Numbered from the stretch's first letter, positions 22,622 to 34,255 are shown. The stretch is DNA of 64,000 nt from Heterohyrax brucei (GCA_028571685.1 CM053142.1:123496796-123560795), one strand, 5' to 3'. The notes: generated from the sequence alone by a model not told the origin. Made by a program: numbers and translations.

Positions 22622-23031
22622 TATGATACTATGTGAAATACGTCTTGAATCATTCAAAGAATGGAAAACAAGTTTACGTAATTTCATGTTGCACATTTAG
22701 CTCTAATATTAATTCTAAACTTAATTTCACAACTATTCCTCCTGTACAAATAAATTATCTAATGTTAGAAGAGTCTTCAAAATGTACTTTAATTTAATAA
22801 GGAAACCTTAAACATTATAAATTGCACGTGTGTTCTAAAATGATTATATAATAATCATTAAAAAGTAAATGTAAATGCTCATTACCTTTCACAGGGAATG
22901 CCCCAAATGCCCCTTCTACTCCACAGTGTCACTCAGAAGACACTGCTAAAGAAGACCATGCACACCTGCTAAAACCAAGGTATCTCTGTAGTCTCCTTTG
23001 TTAAGTTTTGATGTTTAAAATTCATTTTATT

Positions 23032-24585
23032 TTCTTCACCAACGAGGACATCCAGGCAGCCGAAAGGTACATGAGGAAATGCTCATGATAATTAGCAGTT
23101 AGAGAAATCCAAATCAAAACTACAATGAGACACCATCTCACACCAACAAGATTGGCCATAATCCAGAAAACATAAAACAACAACTGCTAGAGAGGTTGTG
23201 GAGAGATTGGAACTTTCCTACACTTCTGATGGGATTGCAAAATGGTACAACCTCTTTGGAAAGCAATTTGGCACTTTCTTAAAAATTTAGGCATAGAAAA
23301 ACCATTTCATTAAGTAATCCCACTTCTTGCAATATATCCTACAGAATCCAGGCCATTCACACCAACGGATACATGCACACGAATGTTTATTGCAGTACAG
23401 TCCACAATAGCAAAAAGATGGAATCAACTCAGATGCCCATCAACAGATGAATGGATAAATAAACTATGGTACATATACTCAGTGGAACAATATTCAATGA
23501 TAAAGAACAGTGATGATTTCAGGAAGCGTCTCATAATGTGGTTTCAACTGGAAGACATACTGAGTGAAACCAGGCAGTGGCAAAAGGACAAATATTGTAT
23601 GAGACTCCTGGTATAAGGATTTAAAAATTCTATGTACAGAAGAAAAGACTCTTTGATGACTACAAGGGGTTAGGGAAGAGGATTAGGCATAGATTAGATA
23701 ATCAACAGAAATTTAGTTAGGCAAATGCAGTGACAGCACACAGTAGAGAGCAGATCAGCTTAACTAGACTTCTCCATAAACTGAAATGTTTTCCAAATTC
23801 AACTCAATATTTCAAAGGATAGAGTAGCATGTCTGGGGGATCTGGGGACCATGTATTCAAGGGACATGGAGGCCAATTGGCATAACTAGCCTGTTGCTGA
23901 GAGACTATTATATCCCCCATTTTGGTAAGCAGCATCTGGGATCTTCAAAGCTAGCAAGCTGCTATCTGAGGTACAGCAAGTGGTCTCACCTTATCCAGAG
24001 CAGACGATCCTTAAGAACAACAAAGACATCAGGGGAAAAGGCCGAGGAGACAGAAGGACCCATGTGAATGGGAGACTGTATCAATATGAGACCAGAAGAA
24101 CTTCGTGGTGCCTGGCCACCACCAAAGTCAGCCATGATGGAGAATACAATATAGAGTCCAAAAGACAATACAAGAAAAAGAGACGTGCAGCCCAAGAATT
24201 CTACTAAAAGATATGAGTTGATGGTCCTATAGCCTGTAGTGTTCCTTGGGAATATGGCCTCTAGACCTACTGCTGTCCCTGACTGGAAATCAGTAACGAG
24301 TCAACGCTTCACACAAGAATGAACTGGACTTGGGAACATGGTGTGACCATGTGGAGTGCGTACTTTATGGTTCCGTGCACTTACAGGAGGCTGTCCTACC
24401 AATCTCCTTCTAGATGGGAGAGAAGGGGGCGCAAATACTTGGTCGGAGGAAACTAGATATATAGAGTGAAAAGAAGAAGTGTGCTGTCACCAGGTGGGGA
24501 GAGCAGAGGGAACAGCAGATAGGTAGGCATGCGAAACCAATTTAAATTGTGTACATTCACCTAAACACAATAAAAATAAAGAAAT
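23032..24585 (+). mobile_element. L1, 5'-truncated, with perfect target duplication
   Basis: 1,554 bp from the ORF2 C-terminal region (CTTCACCAACGAGGACATCC) through the 3' UTR to an A-rich tail. A perfect 15-bp duplication AAAATTCATTTTATT flanks it (23017-23031 and 24586-24600). ORF2 would end near 23615 (ATTGTATGAGACTCCTGG) but is interrupted. The duplication's perfection suggests it is among the younger L1s here. Confidence 0.92.
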
Positions 24586-24711
24586 AAAATTCATTTTATT
24601 CTGATTTTAATAGTTGTTTTAAAATATAATTCTTTGTAAATATTCAGTCTGTTCTAAAATCTATAATTGCATGGTCTATAAATCTCATCATAGATTTCAT
24701 ATTTATAATGA

Positions 24712-25313
24712 GGATGATTACTAATGACCAAAACCACATGGGAGAGAGAGAACCCAGAAGACAGAAAGACCCATGTAAATGAGTGACTACTTCGACATGT
24801 GACCAGAAAAGCCAGATGGTGCCCGACCATCACCAGTGACAGCTGTGATGGGGCTCACAAAGTTGAGTCTCAGTGGGAACACAAGAATTAAAAGGGGTAC
24901 ACCCTGAGAACTCCACTAAAAGACTGCATTTGATGGTCCAGGGGCCTCATGGTTCCCCTGCAAGCATGGTCCCTGGTCCTGATGCTGTCCCTGTCCATAA
25001 ATCATTACTGAGGTCAACTCCTCAGACAGGAATAGATTGGACTCGGCAACACAGAGTGACCATATCGTGTGTGCACTTTATGGTTCTATGTATCTATAGG
25101 GTGTTGTCCTACTGGCCTCTTTCTAGAGGGCAGAGAGAGGGTGGAAAAGGCAAACAGGAGATTGCTAAGAGGATGTGACAGGTGTAGAACAGACAGGAGG
25201 AGTGTGCTGTCACTGGACAAGGAGAGCAGTGGAAGATGCACAGAGAGGCATGCAGATTTAAACCGGATTGTACAGTTTGACTCAAGCACAATAAATAAAA
25301 TATTTAAAAATTT
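24712..25313 (+). mobile_element. L1, 5'-truncated 3' UTR copy
   Basis: 602 bp of L1 3' UTR, colinear with 23995-24585. Flanked by a perfect 13-bp repeat ATATTTATAATGA (24699-24711 and 25314-25326). Same orientation as the L1 only 126 bp upstream. Confidence 0.9.
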
Positions 25314-25404
25314 ATATTTATAATGAAATAGAAGATGAACACTTTCTTTGGTCCCAATCCATGAAAATAACTACTACATTCTATCTGTCAGTAGTCTTAC
25401 ATGA

Positions 25405-25456
25405 TGTGAAGATGCTAAACAGGTTTCAGTGGAGCTTCCAGACTCAGACGGATGAG
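25405..25456 (+). repeat. Possible RTE 5' leader fragment
   Basis: CAGGTTTCAGTGGAGCTTCC plus AGACTCAGACGGAT resembles the RTE leader at 14820-14860 (CAGGTTTCAGCTGAACTTCT). The following ~160 bp to about 25610 look repetitive but I cannot name the family. Confidence 0.4.
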
Positions 25457-25611
25457 GAATAAGCTAGAGTTCTCTAGGATTCCTATGGATCATATTGGTC
25501 TGATCCACAGCGAATCACGAGGACTTCACAGGACAAGGAAGCACTGGGTCACATTATGTACAGTCACTGGAGGAGGGCCACCTGGACAGCGGTCAACAGC
25601 AACAATAGTAT

Positions 25612-26790
25612 GTGCCTTATTCTTCCACTATTTTTATCAGTCCCTATTCATTTATATTCATATTTAGGTATGTGCATTTCAAATATACATTTACACTGAG
25701 CATGTTTTTCTACACCTTTTTTAATTTAACAACATATCTATATACATAGGATATCACTCTTTTTCTTACAAATCTACCATATCTGTTTAAGAGCATAAAA
25801 ATCGACACTTAAATCTGCTGCAGTGCATAAAGCAGCATGTCTGTTTATATAAACTGAGCCACTATCATGATCTTATTAATTTTTTTCATTCTTTTTATTA
25901 TATCCAAAAAAATTATCACGAACCATAGGAAAAGGCAAATATGTACCCTAACAATTAAGGAAGAAAAGAAAAAATCAGTGTTGGTATCACTCATCACTGC
26001 ACAGGTCTAAGGGAGAAATGACAGGCTGAATTTAAAGGACTTCCATTAGGAATACTCCACTGTCACCTAGCCATATAATTCTACAGTTAATGAAACATAT
26101 GGCTAATAATGGAGTAATCATAACCAAAAGCTAGTTTTTGCAAAGACAATTGTTAAAGGAAAAGTGGGCGATCCCAGTCATGTCAGGGTTCCGAGGGTTA
26201 TGGAAATAGACTCTTTCAGGACTGCAGCTCAGGAAATGGAGTGTAACAGGTCAAGTACTGTATCAATTTGGGGCAGACCACTGGGCAGAGTGCTCCTGGC
26301 ATGGGTCACTGCCCCAGCTGAAGTGAAAAAGAATATAAATAGATCCAATTAAAAGCAACCCCCTTTTGGAGGTTACTTTGACCTTAAAAGAAGACAGACA
26401 GGCAGATCTGCCTGTCTACATAAGGTTTAAAAAAATCATTCCATGGCTGCAAGTGAAACAAGTAACTAGGGTGGAAAAAGTAAAACAAAGCTGCGTGATC
26501 ACAAGCCGGAGACTGTACTAAGGAGACTTGTGTCAGCTACTTGGACGCTGCCGTTCAGTTTTCCTTACTGAATTGCGACATGAGGAAGGTGACTATTACG
26601 ACGCATTGTGCCTCAGCTTCCACAGGCGCCAAGAACTAAGGAGCTAAAAGAATTGTTTACACAACTGGGGGAAACAATGATTTGAGGAAAACAGCTTTCT
26701 TTCTGTTAAGTTGGATTAGAAAGATCCATTAAATGCATTTACAACTTAAGCCCACTTTCCACAAATATACATTGAACACACATCATGTTC
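25612..26790. other. Unassigned stretch
   Basis: About 1.2 kb of AT-rich sequence with no supported gene or named repeat. Confidence 0.4.
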
Positions 26791-26794
26791 AAAA

Positions 26795-26945
26795 CACTGT
26801 ATAAGGTGCATACATATGAATTTCCGTATTTAATTGAGACTAGAACTATGTGAAGGGATATTATAGGAACTGCTGCTTAAAGAAGTGGTTTACCCAAAAT
26901 CACTGTTAGCAAGTGAAAGTGTCTCCGTTTAAATCCAGTTTTCCA
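26795..26945 (-). repeat. MIR or L2-like fragment
   Basis: Weak match to a reversed MIR (AAAACACTGTATAAGGTGC, then GTTTACCCAAAATCACTG, then GTCTCCGTTTAAATCCAG). Confidence 0.4.
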
Positions 26946-27364
26946 TACACCACAGCAATATAATTGCTAAATATTCTATTTCTTTCAACAGAAATAGATC
27001 CTAGAATATGTGATTCCTGGTCCTATGCAGTCACTCATCTGACTTATTTTACAGCAGGTCCATTGCTGAAAAAAAAAAAAAAAAAACCTAGAGACTGTTT
27101 CTCCAAAACTAGGTTTCAGCTGCTGGGGTTGCATTCAGCTATGTAATCTTTGACAAGTCAATTCAAAAGGATTTTGTTTCCTAAAAAAGAATAGGTGGAT
27201 TGGTTAGAACTACCTAAGGTTGTTTCTAAATCCAAAATTCAATTTTTAGTGTTTGTTAGTACCAAACATGTAAGTCTCAATCCAGATTTAATATTTGTTT
27301 GTTTGTTCCTCTGTTCGTTTGTTTCGAGAACCTTCAGGGTCAAATGTCCCATACTAAATGCTTT
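26946..27364. other. Unassigned stretch with poly(A) and (GTTT)n
   Basis: An 18-A run at 27069-27086 and a (GTTT)n run at about 27292-27326. No gene seen. Confidence 0.4.
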
Positions 27365-27465
27365 CCCCCAGATTAGAAATTGTATCCTCTCCAAAACCCT
27401 ATGGAGGAGATATAATTGTTCCTGTTTTACATGTAAAAAAAATCAGAATCTCAGAGAATGTAGAA
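27365..27465 (-). repeat. MIR-like fragment
   Basis: Complement order of a MIR core and 3' half: ATTGTATCCTCTCCAAAACC, GGAGATATAATTGTTCCTG, TTTTACATG, AGAATCTCAGAGAATG. Confidence 0.5.
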
Positions 27466-28880
27466 AAATGAATTCCTACTGGTTATAAATGGCAAAACAA
27501 TAATTTATATCCAAGTATCATAACAAGTTTAGTGTTCCTGTCTCCTCAATCCAGCTATCTCTTGGTCATGGTAGAAGAATTTAATTTACATCTCCTACAT
27601 TACTTCAAAATCCAGTCTCAACAGTATTGTAGAGGTTGGGGTTCCGGGAAAAGCAATGAAGCAATACATAAAAATTCAACAACTTCAAGCATTTTGAAAA
27701 GTTACCATAAAGCTAACATATGTTACGAAGTTACTCGCAATTGTAATCAGACCAGCCCATTTGCAGAAAAACAAACAAATAAATAAATAAATGTCTATGG
27801 TTACATTTGTGTACCTAAAGCCAAATATCAGAACCACACTCTGGCTAGCCAATACTCTGGCTAAGGGAAATAAAATGTGATGACAAAATTTTGGAGTTCT
27901 AATATTTGAGCGAGTTTCTTAAGGCAGCTACTTGGATAGTGCAGTTCAATTTCTGCTGCAGAATTGTGCAGAATCTTTTCCTTTATTCCATTTCCAAGAT
28001 CTGCGCTAGCACTGTTAAAAGACATCACGGAATTTGCAATGTGCTGCAAGACTGGGAGAAAACACGCATATACGTATCCCTCATTAATGTCTTCTTTCTT
28101 GGAAAGTGCATCTGGCTTTCCACATTTTAGAGTTCTGTCTTTTTGCTCTGTGCAAAAAGATTTCAATTCGTAAAACCACCTAAAAGTTTATTTATATAAG
28201 GAAAATGAAAGTAGCAAATGTTATTTCAGTAAACAACATGTTAAACTTGTGAGTACATGTATACTACATACACATACACAAACACTTCCTCCTTAAAAAA
28301 CTACTCAAAGCATAGAATCAGTTATTCATAAGTGTGGTAATTTTTTAAAATGGTAACAAAAGTAATGATAGCATGTATGTCTTTGAGTCTGCTCATTTTG
28401 GGGGTGGGAAATATATTTGACAAACTGTGACCAAAAAAAAAAGTTGAGAAACAAAACTTAGACATGGTACCAGGAAGTTAAGACCTGCCAAAACCGACCA
28501 TAATCTAGAAAATGCTTATTTTAATGTTAATTACCATTGCTATCAGGTTCAATACTAATGGGTATTTATTAAATTACTTACCTGGTAGTTGGTGCTCAGT
28601 GCTGTTGGTTAACTTGTTGAATAACTTTGTCGCTCACTGTTCATTTTGAACAATATCATATGACATTCATAAGTAGGTACACACCAGTATCAAATCAAAT
28701 GATCCTAGAGAGAGCACCTAGGGTCACATGATCATGTAAAAGTTTTTATAAGACCAAACTGACTTGGATTGTAATCTTCTACTTAAAGTACTTTTTTTTT
28801 CATAGGAAATCAAATGATTCTTTTCTATGGCCAAAATTTGTGACATCATAGATAAACATTTGTTAACTGAATCAGGTGCT
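27466..28880. other. Unassigned, mostly unique stretch
   Basis: About 1.4 kb with no repeat family recognised. Overlapping short frames on both strands near 27861-28173 look like chance frames. No splice or coding signature I can support. Confidence 0.45.
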
Positions 28881-29090
28881 ACAGCAGACCTCTTTTCTAC
28901 AATTCTGTTTTCAGCTAGTTACCTGTGGTCAGCTTCTGTCCAAAAACATTAAATGGAATGTTCCAGAAATAAATAACTTACGAACTTTAAATTGTTAAGT
29001 AGAGTGATCAAATTTCAAGTCTTCCCTCTCCATCGGCCTAGAACATGGATTATCCCTCTGTCCAGCATATACATGTTGCCCAGTGGCTGC
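28881..29090 (+). mobile_element. Tigger-like (pogo) DNA transposon 5' fragment
   Basis: Blocks in Tigger order: TTACCTGTGGTCAGCTTCTG, AATGGAATGTTCCAGAAATA, AGAGTGATCAAATTTCAAG, and ATTATCCCTCTGTCCAGCAT. No transposase frame remains. Confidence 0.6.
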
Positions 29091-29097
29091 TATAACA

Positions 29098-29210
29098 GGC
29101 TCCAGCTTAATAGCAATCATGAGGATGAGCAGGGCTGGACAGCATTTCATTCTGTTGCACACAGGGTTGCTATGATTCAGAACTGACTTGACGGCACCTA
29201 ATAGTAGGTA
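29098..29210 (+). mobile_element. RTE 3' terminal fragment
   Basis: Last ~110 bp of RTE in forward orientation: GCATTTCATTCTGTTGCACA, then AGGGTTGCTATGATTCAG, then ACTTGACGGCACCTAATAGT. It is the same terminus as at 57080-57125. Confidence 0.75.
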
Positions 29211-29224
29211 ATGAACCCTTAACA

Positions 29225-29900
29225 AACTGTAGGTGGAAGTTGATAGATACCTGTCAAGAATGACTCTGGATTTTTGACTTGAGAAACTAGGTCAATGGTG
29301 CTAGAATTTTCCTGCATTTGAAAAATAAGAAGAGCAGCTTGAAAGATGGTGAGCAAAAAACAAAAAGAATTCATTCAGTTGCAGAGATGAGGGACAAAAG
29401 ATGTCAAGAGTTTAGTTTTGCATATTCAGTTTTAAATGCCTGTTAGAAAGCCTAGTGAAAATGAACATTTGGCTATAGGAACAAAACATGTAGGACTTAA
29501 CAGCAGAGCTCTGAGTCACAGAAATCTGGAAGTTTACACCATACGAATTGCATTATAGACCATGCCTAAAATCATCCAGGGAAAGACTATAGAAAGGTAA
29601 GTTCAGAGGACCCTACATCAATTAATTGAGAACTCTGTTATTTAGAACTCTGAAAGAGAAGAAGTCACAGCAGGAGATAAGGAAAAGAGCCAGAAAGAAT
29701 ACTGGAAGACAGAAGAAGAACCAGGTTCAAGAGAAATAGTCAACAATATTAAGTTCTTCTACTGCTAGTAAAATAAGTACAAAAGATATCCATCCTCTTT
29801 ACTATTTTAGGGTCACTAGTAACCTTAGCAAGAGGAGAGTGAAATGGTGGGAAGAGGCATGTAGACAACGAAAAGGTATTTGCGAAGTTCTTTGCAGATA
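29225..29900 (+). repeat. L2 LINE fragment
   Basis: Diverged L2 order: GAGTTTAGTTTTGCATATTC, then TTTTAAATGCCTGTTAGAAA, then AGTTCAGAGGACC and AGAGCCAGAAAGAATACTGG. Ancient. Confidence 0.55.
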
Positions 29901-30289
29901 TTTCCATAGTGGGGTAGAGGAATAGCATGATAACGCTATTAATCTGGACAGTTAATATTAGCTGCCTCTACAGGCAAACTCAAGAGCTTTATGCAATCAA
30001 TGTTTGTGTCTGATTCATGTAGTGTTCACTGAGTCTCTTCTCTTCCATCCTGTAGCCATGCCATCTGGAACACGTGCCCTTAAAGTTCACCATGGCAGGG
30101 AAAGGACGGATGAGAGGCACACCGGCGCTCAGTGCTACGTGTCACTTCCACTCACAGTCTGTGGGCCAGAACCACTCTCATGCCTCTGACGTAAACATCT
30201 GGGAAGCTGGAAATTTTCAGAGACTGCATGAAATATTTGAAGCACTCATACGGAATTTACCATGATAATTGAAGTGGGCTATGGGTCAA

Positions 30290-30362
30290 GGAAGGTGTTG
30301 GTTAGTTGGTGGGTTGGTGGGTTAGTTAGGTTGGTTAGCTTGAGTTTGTTTGTTTTTTGTTT
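30290..30362 (+). repeat. G/T-rich GGTTGGTTAG-type repeat
   Basis: A 70-bp tract of only G and T on most positions, built from GGTT and GTTAG units (GGTGGGTTGGTGGGTTAGTT), ending in (GTTT)n. See findings. Confidence 0.75.
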
Positions 30363-30805
30363 AAGATGAAAGAGACCAGAACATATTTGTTAGCTGATGA
30401 AAATAATACAATCAAAATTGAAAGTTGCAGAAGTAACACAGAAAAAAAATCTCAAAAGGAAAAAATGTCATGTGAAGGTAAGAGAGAATGGAAGCTATAG
30501 AACACAGGAGATGGAAACGGCCTCTATATTTTCTCCACTGAATAATTGTCATAAAAGGGATAGATATTGGTTTAGGTGTATTTACAGATTTGGTGGTGAA
30601 AAGATGATGAATTATTTTATCATCACGATATGAAGCAAAGTTGTGAGCTGACTGTGAAGAGTTTGGTGTAGGTTCGGGTGAAAGCACAAGAGATTGAGAA
30701 GAATGGAAAAGACATGAAATGGCTTCTGTGGAGAATAGAAGTCTTCCACTTTGCACCCTGTTTTTCTTATTTCCTGCCATCTCCCTCAAATATTTATCTT
30801 CCAAG

Positions 30806-30916
30806 CACTCAGAGTAAAACTGCCCCAGGCTGTTTCCAAGGAGGAGCTGGTCGACTTGAACAGACAGTCATTTGGTTAGTAGCCTTGGCTCTTAACCAGC
30901 AGCTACCAGGGCTTCC
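30806..30916 (-). repeat. AfroSINE, truncated
   Basis: TCAGAGTAAAACTGCCCCAG at the left and GTCATTTGGTTAGTAGCC plus TACCAGGGCTTCC at the right. Its 3' ~35 bp are missing. Confidence 0.8.
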
Positions 30917-30929
30917 TCAAATGACTAAT

Positions 30930-31290
30930 ATAACTCAAATCTGTCACATCTTTGCTCCTGTTCTTCATGACTTGATTCCTGCTGTTTCCTCTGCCTAAAT
31001 TGTTCTCCCCAACACCCACCTAGTGTATCTGGCACACTGGCACTATCCTTCAGGTTTTGAATTAAGTGTGCTATCTTTCTTGAAGGCTTCCGTGTGTCTC
31101 CAGGAAAACTTAGTCCTTTCCCTCCCTCCTCTAGTTATCCATGTTTTCCCCATTGGACTATCAGCATCCTATAGGCCATGAAGCCTGTCCCGTTACCTTT
31201 ATTTTTCAGAACCTAGCACAGAGCAGGACACAAAATCCAGAGATGCTTATAATTGCTTGTAGACTAAATAAAAAGACATTTAGTAGAGTA
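30930..31290 (+). repeat. L2 LINE fragment
   Basis: L2 3' region: TTCCTCTGCCTAAATTGTTC, then ATCCTTCAGGTTTTGAATTA, then TTTCAGAACCTAGCACAG. Inserted next to an AfroSINE. Confidence 0.65.
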
Positions 31291-32040
31291 TAAAGTACAT
31301 TAGAGATTGTGAATACAGTTTGTCACTCCAAAAAATCTGATAGAAAACTAAAATTTAATTAAATGTTTAAAAGGCCATTTTAAAAAGCAAAACAGGATGG
31401 AAATTGCTCCACATTTACCAAAGGAAAGGGTTTTTTCCTGGCATATAATCAGCCAGTTCCAAGTCAAACACACTGTAAATAACTAATTAAAAACAAAATC
31501 TTTTTCTTGTAATAAAAATAAAATGCCTCAAACATTCTAACCTGCTTTCCCCAACTCATTTAGCTCCTTCCTTACTGTGTAAACATCTTTTACCAGGTAG
31601 ATACTAGATTTACCGAAGGTATTTTTGAACAATCGAAATATGAAAGCAAAAATTTTGTTAAAGCATGCCATCTGTTTTTGCTTGGACCCCAATGATTTTA
31701 TCTTTCCTGAGATTCAAACCACTTTACCCTTTATAGCAATTCATTAAAATTTCACTGCAGGGAGAAAGTAAACAGGAGATTCACAGTCAAAGATATGAAA
31801 AATCATTTCTTCTGCTGTATTTTCTGTATTCAGATCTCCCAGTTAATTCAGAGCATTTCCATCATTTTGAACAATTTCCATCAGTTCTCTAGTCTCTAGG
31901 GTCGGGAATATTTGGATCTAGGTTCCAATTTCACAACTCAATTCCTAACCAGTCTGTGTTGGCATGGTTATGTCTTCCATACCTTTACACAAATCCAATT
32001 GTGAACATAAATATTTCGGTAACAAAGCATTGCTATACTT
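31291..32040. other. Unassigned AT-rich stretch
   Basis: About 750 bases, no supported gene or named repeat. Confidence 0.4.
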
Positions 32041-32044
32041 CTAA

Positions 32045-32222
32045 AGGAAATTCTGGTGGCATAGTGATGAAGAGCTCAGCTGCTAACCAAAAGGCTGTCA
32101 GTTCAAATCCACCAGATGCTCCTTGAAAACTCCATGGGACAGTTTTAGTCTGTCCTTTAGGGTTGCTATGAGTTAGAATTAACTCTATGGCAACAGGTTG
32201 CTTTTGTTTTTGTTTTTGTTTC
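32045..32222 (+). repeat. AfroSINE, short form, with Pol III boxes
   Basis: Forward copy with a recognisable A box (TGGCATAGTGA, 32057-32067) and B box (GTTCAAATCC, 32101-32110). The 3' end has AACTCTATGGCAACAGG and a (GTTTTT)n tail. Box sequences are known Pol III internal promoter elements. Transcription is not shown. Confidence 0.9.
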
Positions 32223-32230
32223 TTAACACT

Positions 32231-32531
32231 AGGCTTTCCTTCTTTGTCAGCTCTGGAAGAAGTTCCTTCTGTTGCAACAGTCTTCTGTCAGGGAGCATCT
32301 TGGCACAGGAACCTCAGGTCTGAAGGATGAGCTCTTATTTCTAGTGCAGCTCTCCTAACCAAGGACAGAGCAACACAGGACCTTTCCCTGGAGAAAGAGG
32401 GAAAGCCTTCCCCCAGAGTGGACACTGAGTTCACACTTGTAGATTACTGGACTGTATAAGAATAAACTTTTCTTTGTTAAAGCCATCCACTCGTGATATT
32501 TCCATTGGGGCAGTATTAGATGACTAAAACA
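32231..32531. mobile_element. MaLR 5' LTR remnant with inverted segment
   Basis: From about 32360 to 32531 this is the 3' part of the LTR in forward orientation, ending GATGACTAAAACA. To its left, 32231-32358 is the same LTR region in reverse orientation, giving an inverted duplication; GGCTTTCCTTCTTTGTCAGC pairs with the AGAGGGAAAGCC block near 32398. Confidence 0.7.
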
Positions 32532-32898
32532 GTCTGGAGGACAAGGCTAATGTGTAAATTATCTCAGAGAACAGAGTATTATTTTTAAAGCCTTGAGGGC
32601 TAATGTAATATGTTCTACTAATTTGCTCGGTGCCTGTTATACCTTCTTAACCTGCAACTTCTCACATTTGTAATGGATATGTCTAGATTTGCCTGCCTGC
32701 TCTGCCACCATACTTTGGAGGGAGATAACTTGTATTTTTTATTTCATACATGTAGAGAAATTTTTGTACTCTGGATTTGGAACTGATTTAAGACTTGCTA
32801 TCATATGGCACAAACATGTTGTTGCTATGATTTGCTATGATGGGATGAAGGCATTGTATGTTTCAAAAATATGATTTTGGGGAGACCAAAGGGTGAAA
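32532..32898 (+). mobile_element. MaLR provirus internal remnant
   Basis: Lies between two LTRs of the same family. It has the MaLR internal 3' character: GGATTTGGAACTGATTTAAG, then a purine-rich GGGGAGACCAAAGGGTGAAA directly before the 3' LTR, in the position of a polypurine tract. Only ~370 bp remain and no coding frame is visible. Confidence 0.65.
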
Positions 32899-33344
32899 TG
32901 TCGTGGATTGAATTGTGTCAACCAAAAAATATGTATAGAAATTTGCCTGGGCAATGATTCATGTTTTGTGATTTCCCTATGCTGTAAATCCTAATCTTTA
33001 CCTGAGGTTAATAGACAGGATCGTGTTAAAAGAGGATTAGGGTGGGATTACTAAACCCTAACTAAGGGTGTTTCTCTGGAGTGTGGCCTGTACCACTTTT
33101 TTTCCTACAAGACATAAAAGGAAAGAGAAACAAACAGAAAGTTAGGAACCTCATACCATGAAGAAAACAGAACCAGGAATAGAGTGTGTCCTTCAGACCT
33201 GAGGTTCCTGTACCAAGTTTCTCCCTGACCAGAGACTGATACAGCACAAGGACCTTCCTCTTCCAGAGCCAACAAAGAGTGAAAACTTTCCCCTAGAGTG
33301 AACATCCTAAATTCGAACTTACAGATTACTATAATAACTAAGAC
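32899..33344 (+). mobile_element. MaLR 3' LTR
   Basis: Starts TGTCGTGGATTGAATTGTGT, ends ACTAAGACA. An internal deletion near the 3' end removes the poly(A)-signal region. No matching 5-bp repeat across this LTR alone, as expected for the second LTR of a provirus. Confidence 0.8.
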
Positions 33345-33351
33345 ACTGAGT

Positions 33352-33420
33352 GTTAGTTTTTTCATCTGTGAAATGAGAGGATCAGATGTCTTGATTTATA
33401 AGATTAATATCATTCTATAA
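33352..33420 (+). repeat. MIR-like fragment
   Basis: TTTTTTCATCTGTGAAATGA followed by GAGGATCAGATG resembles the MIR 3' region. Short and uncertain. Confidence 0.35.
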
Positions 33421-34034
33421 TTTGATGATAGGCAAAATCTACGTATATAACATTTATGTCTCCTTGTGAAAGCTGTATACATTTTATTTAACCCAGTGCC
33501 AAAATCCATAATAGATATTTGATAAATACTGAGCAAGCAAATGAATACATATATGCAGGTAGGTATATGAGGAGGCTTTGAAGAGGCTTGAGTAGAATTC
33601 AAGAAAGCAAAAGGAAAAAAAAAGGGATAATAGATAGATTTGAGAAAAGAATACTAGACAAGCAAAATATTACTTCTATTCATTTAGTATGCCTGTCTAC
33701 TGCTCCTGACTCACCTACTACTTTTCTTTCAGTCTGTGGTTGTTCCTAAACAAGCAATGTAAAGAATTATTAGGTATTAGAGTGTCTGTTTTAGTTAGTT
33801 TTCAGCTCAGAAGACTATCTCTCAGTCCATGAGAAGTAGGCAGTCAGACCTGGTAGGGCAGCTCTTTGATTACCAAAGACACAGGATCCCTCTTTCCTGT
33901 TGCTCTGCCATTCTTCAACAGGAAGGTTCTGCCCTGCAGCCAAAGATGGCTGATCTGGCTCTATCACACATGCATACCTGAAACTAGGAAGACAAAAAGG
34001 AATAAAAAAGACTTGCATTTTTATTTGAGTCCCA
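33421..34034. other. Unassigned stretch
   Basis: About 610 bases, nothing recognised. Confidence 0.4.
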
Positions 34035-34200
34035 AACAAACAAACAAACCCGTTGCTGCCAAGTTCAATCCAACTCAAAGTGACCCTATAGAATGAATAG
34101 ATTTGCCCTCATAGCATTTCTAAGAAGTACCTGTAAATTCAAACTGCCAATCTTTTGGTTAACAGTCACAGCTCCAAACCATAATGCCAACAGGGTTTTC
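34035..34200 (-). repeat. AfroSINE, short form
   Basis: Reverse copy with an (AAAC)n tail at the left and the tRNA-like end at the right (CCATAATGCCAACAGGG). Confidence 0.85.
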
Positions 34201-34202
34201 AA

Positions 34203-34255
34203 TAGGGATGCTATGAATCAGAATGAACTCAACAGGCAATAGGTGTTTCCTGGTC
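34203..34255 (+). repeat. AfroSINE 3' tail fragment, opposite strand
   Basis: GATGCTATGAATCAGAATGA plus ACTCAACAGGCAATAGG, forward orientation, butted against the 5' end of the reverse copy. CAATAGG occurs on both sides but may be part of the SINE. Confidence 0.65.

Noticed and set aside
30412-30804. 130-codon minus-strand frame
   Set aside because: Low-complexity, with no family motifs, and overlapped by other frames on both strands. Looks like chance.
32045-32222. tRNA gene suggested by A and B boxes
   Set aside because: The boxes belong to the tRNA-derived head of an AfroSINE. The cloverleaf is not intact and the SINE body follows.
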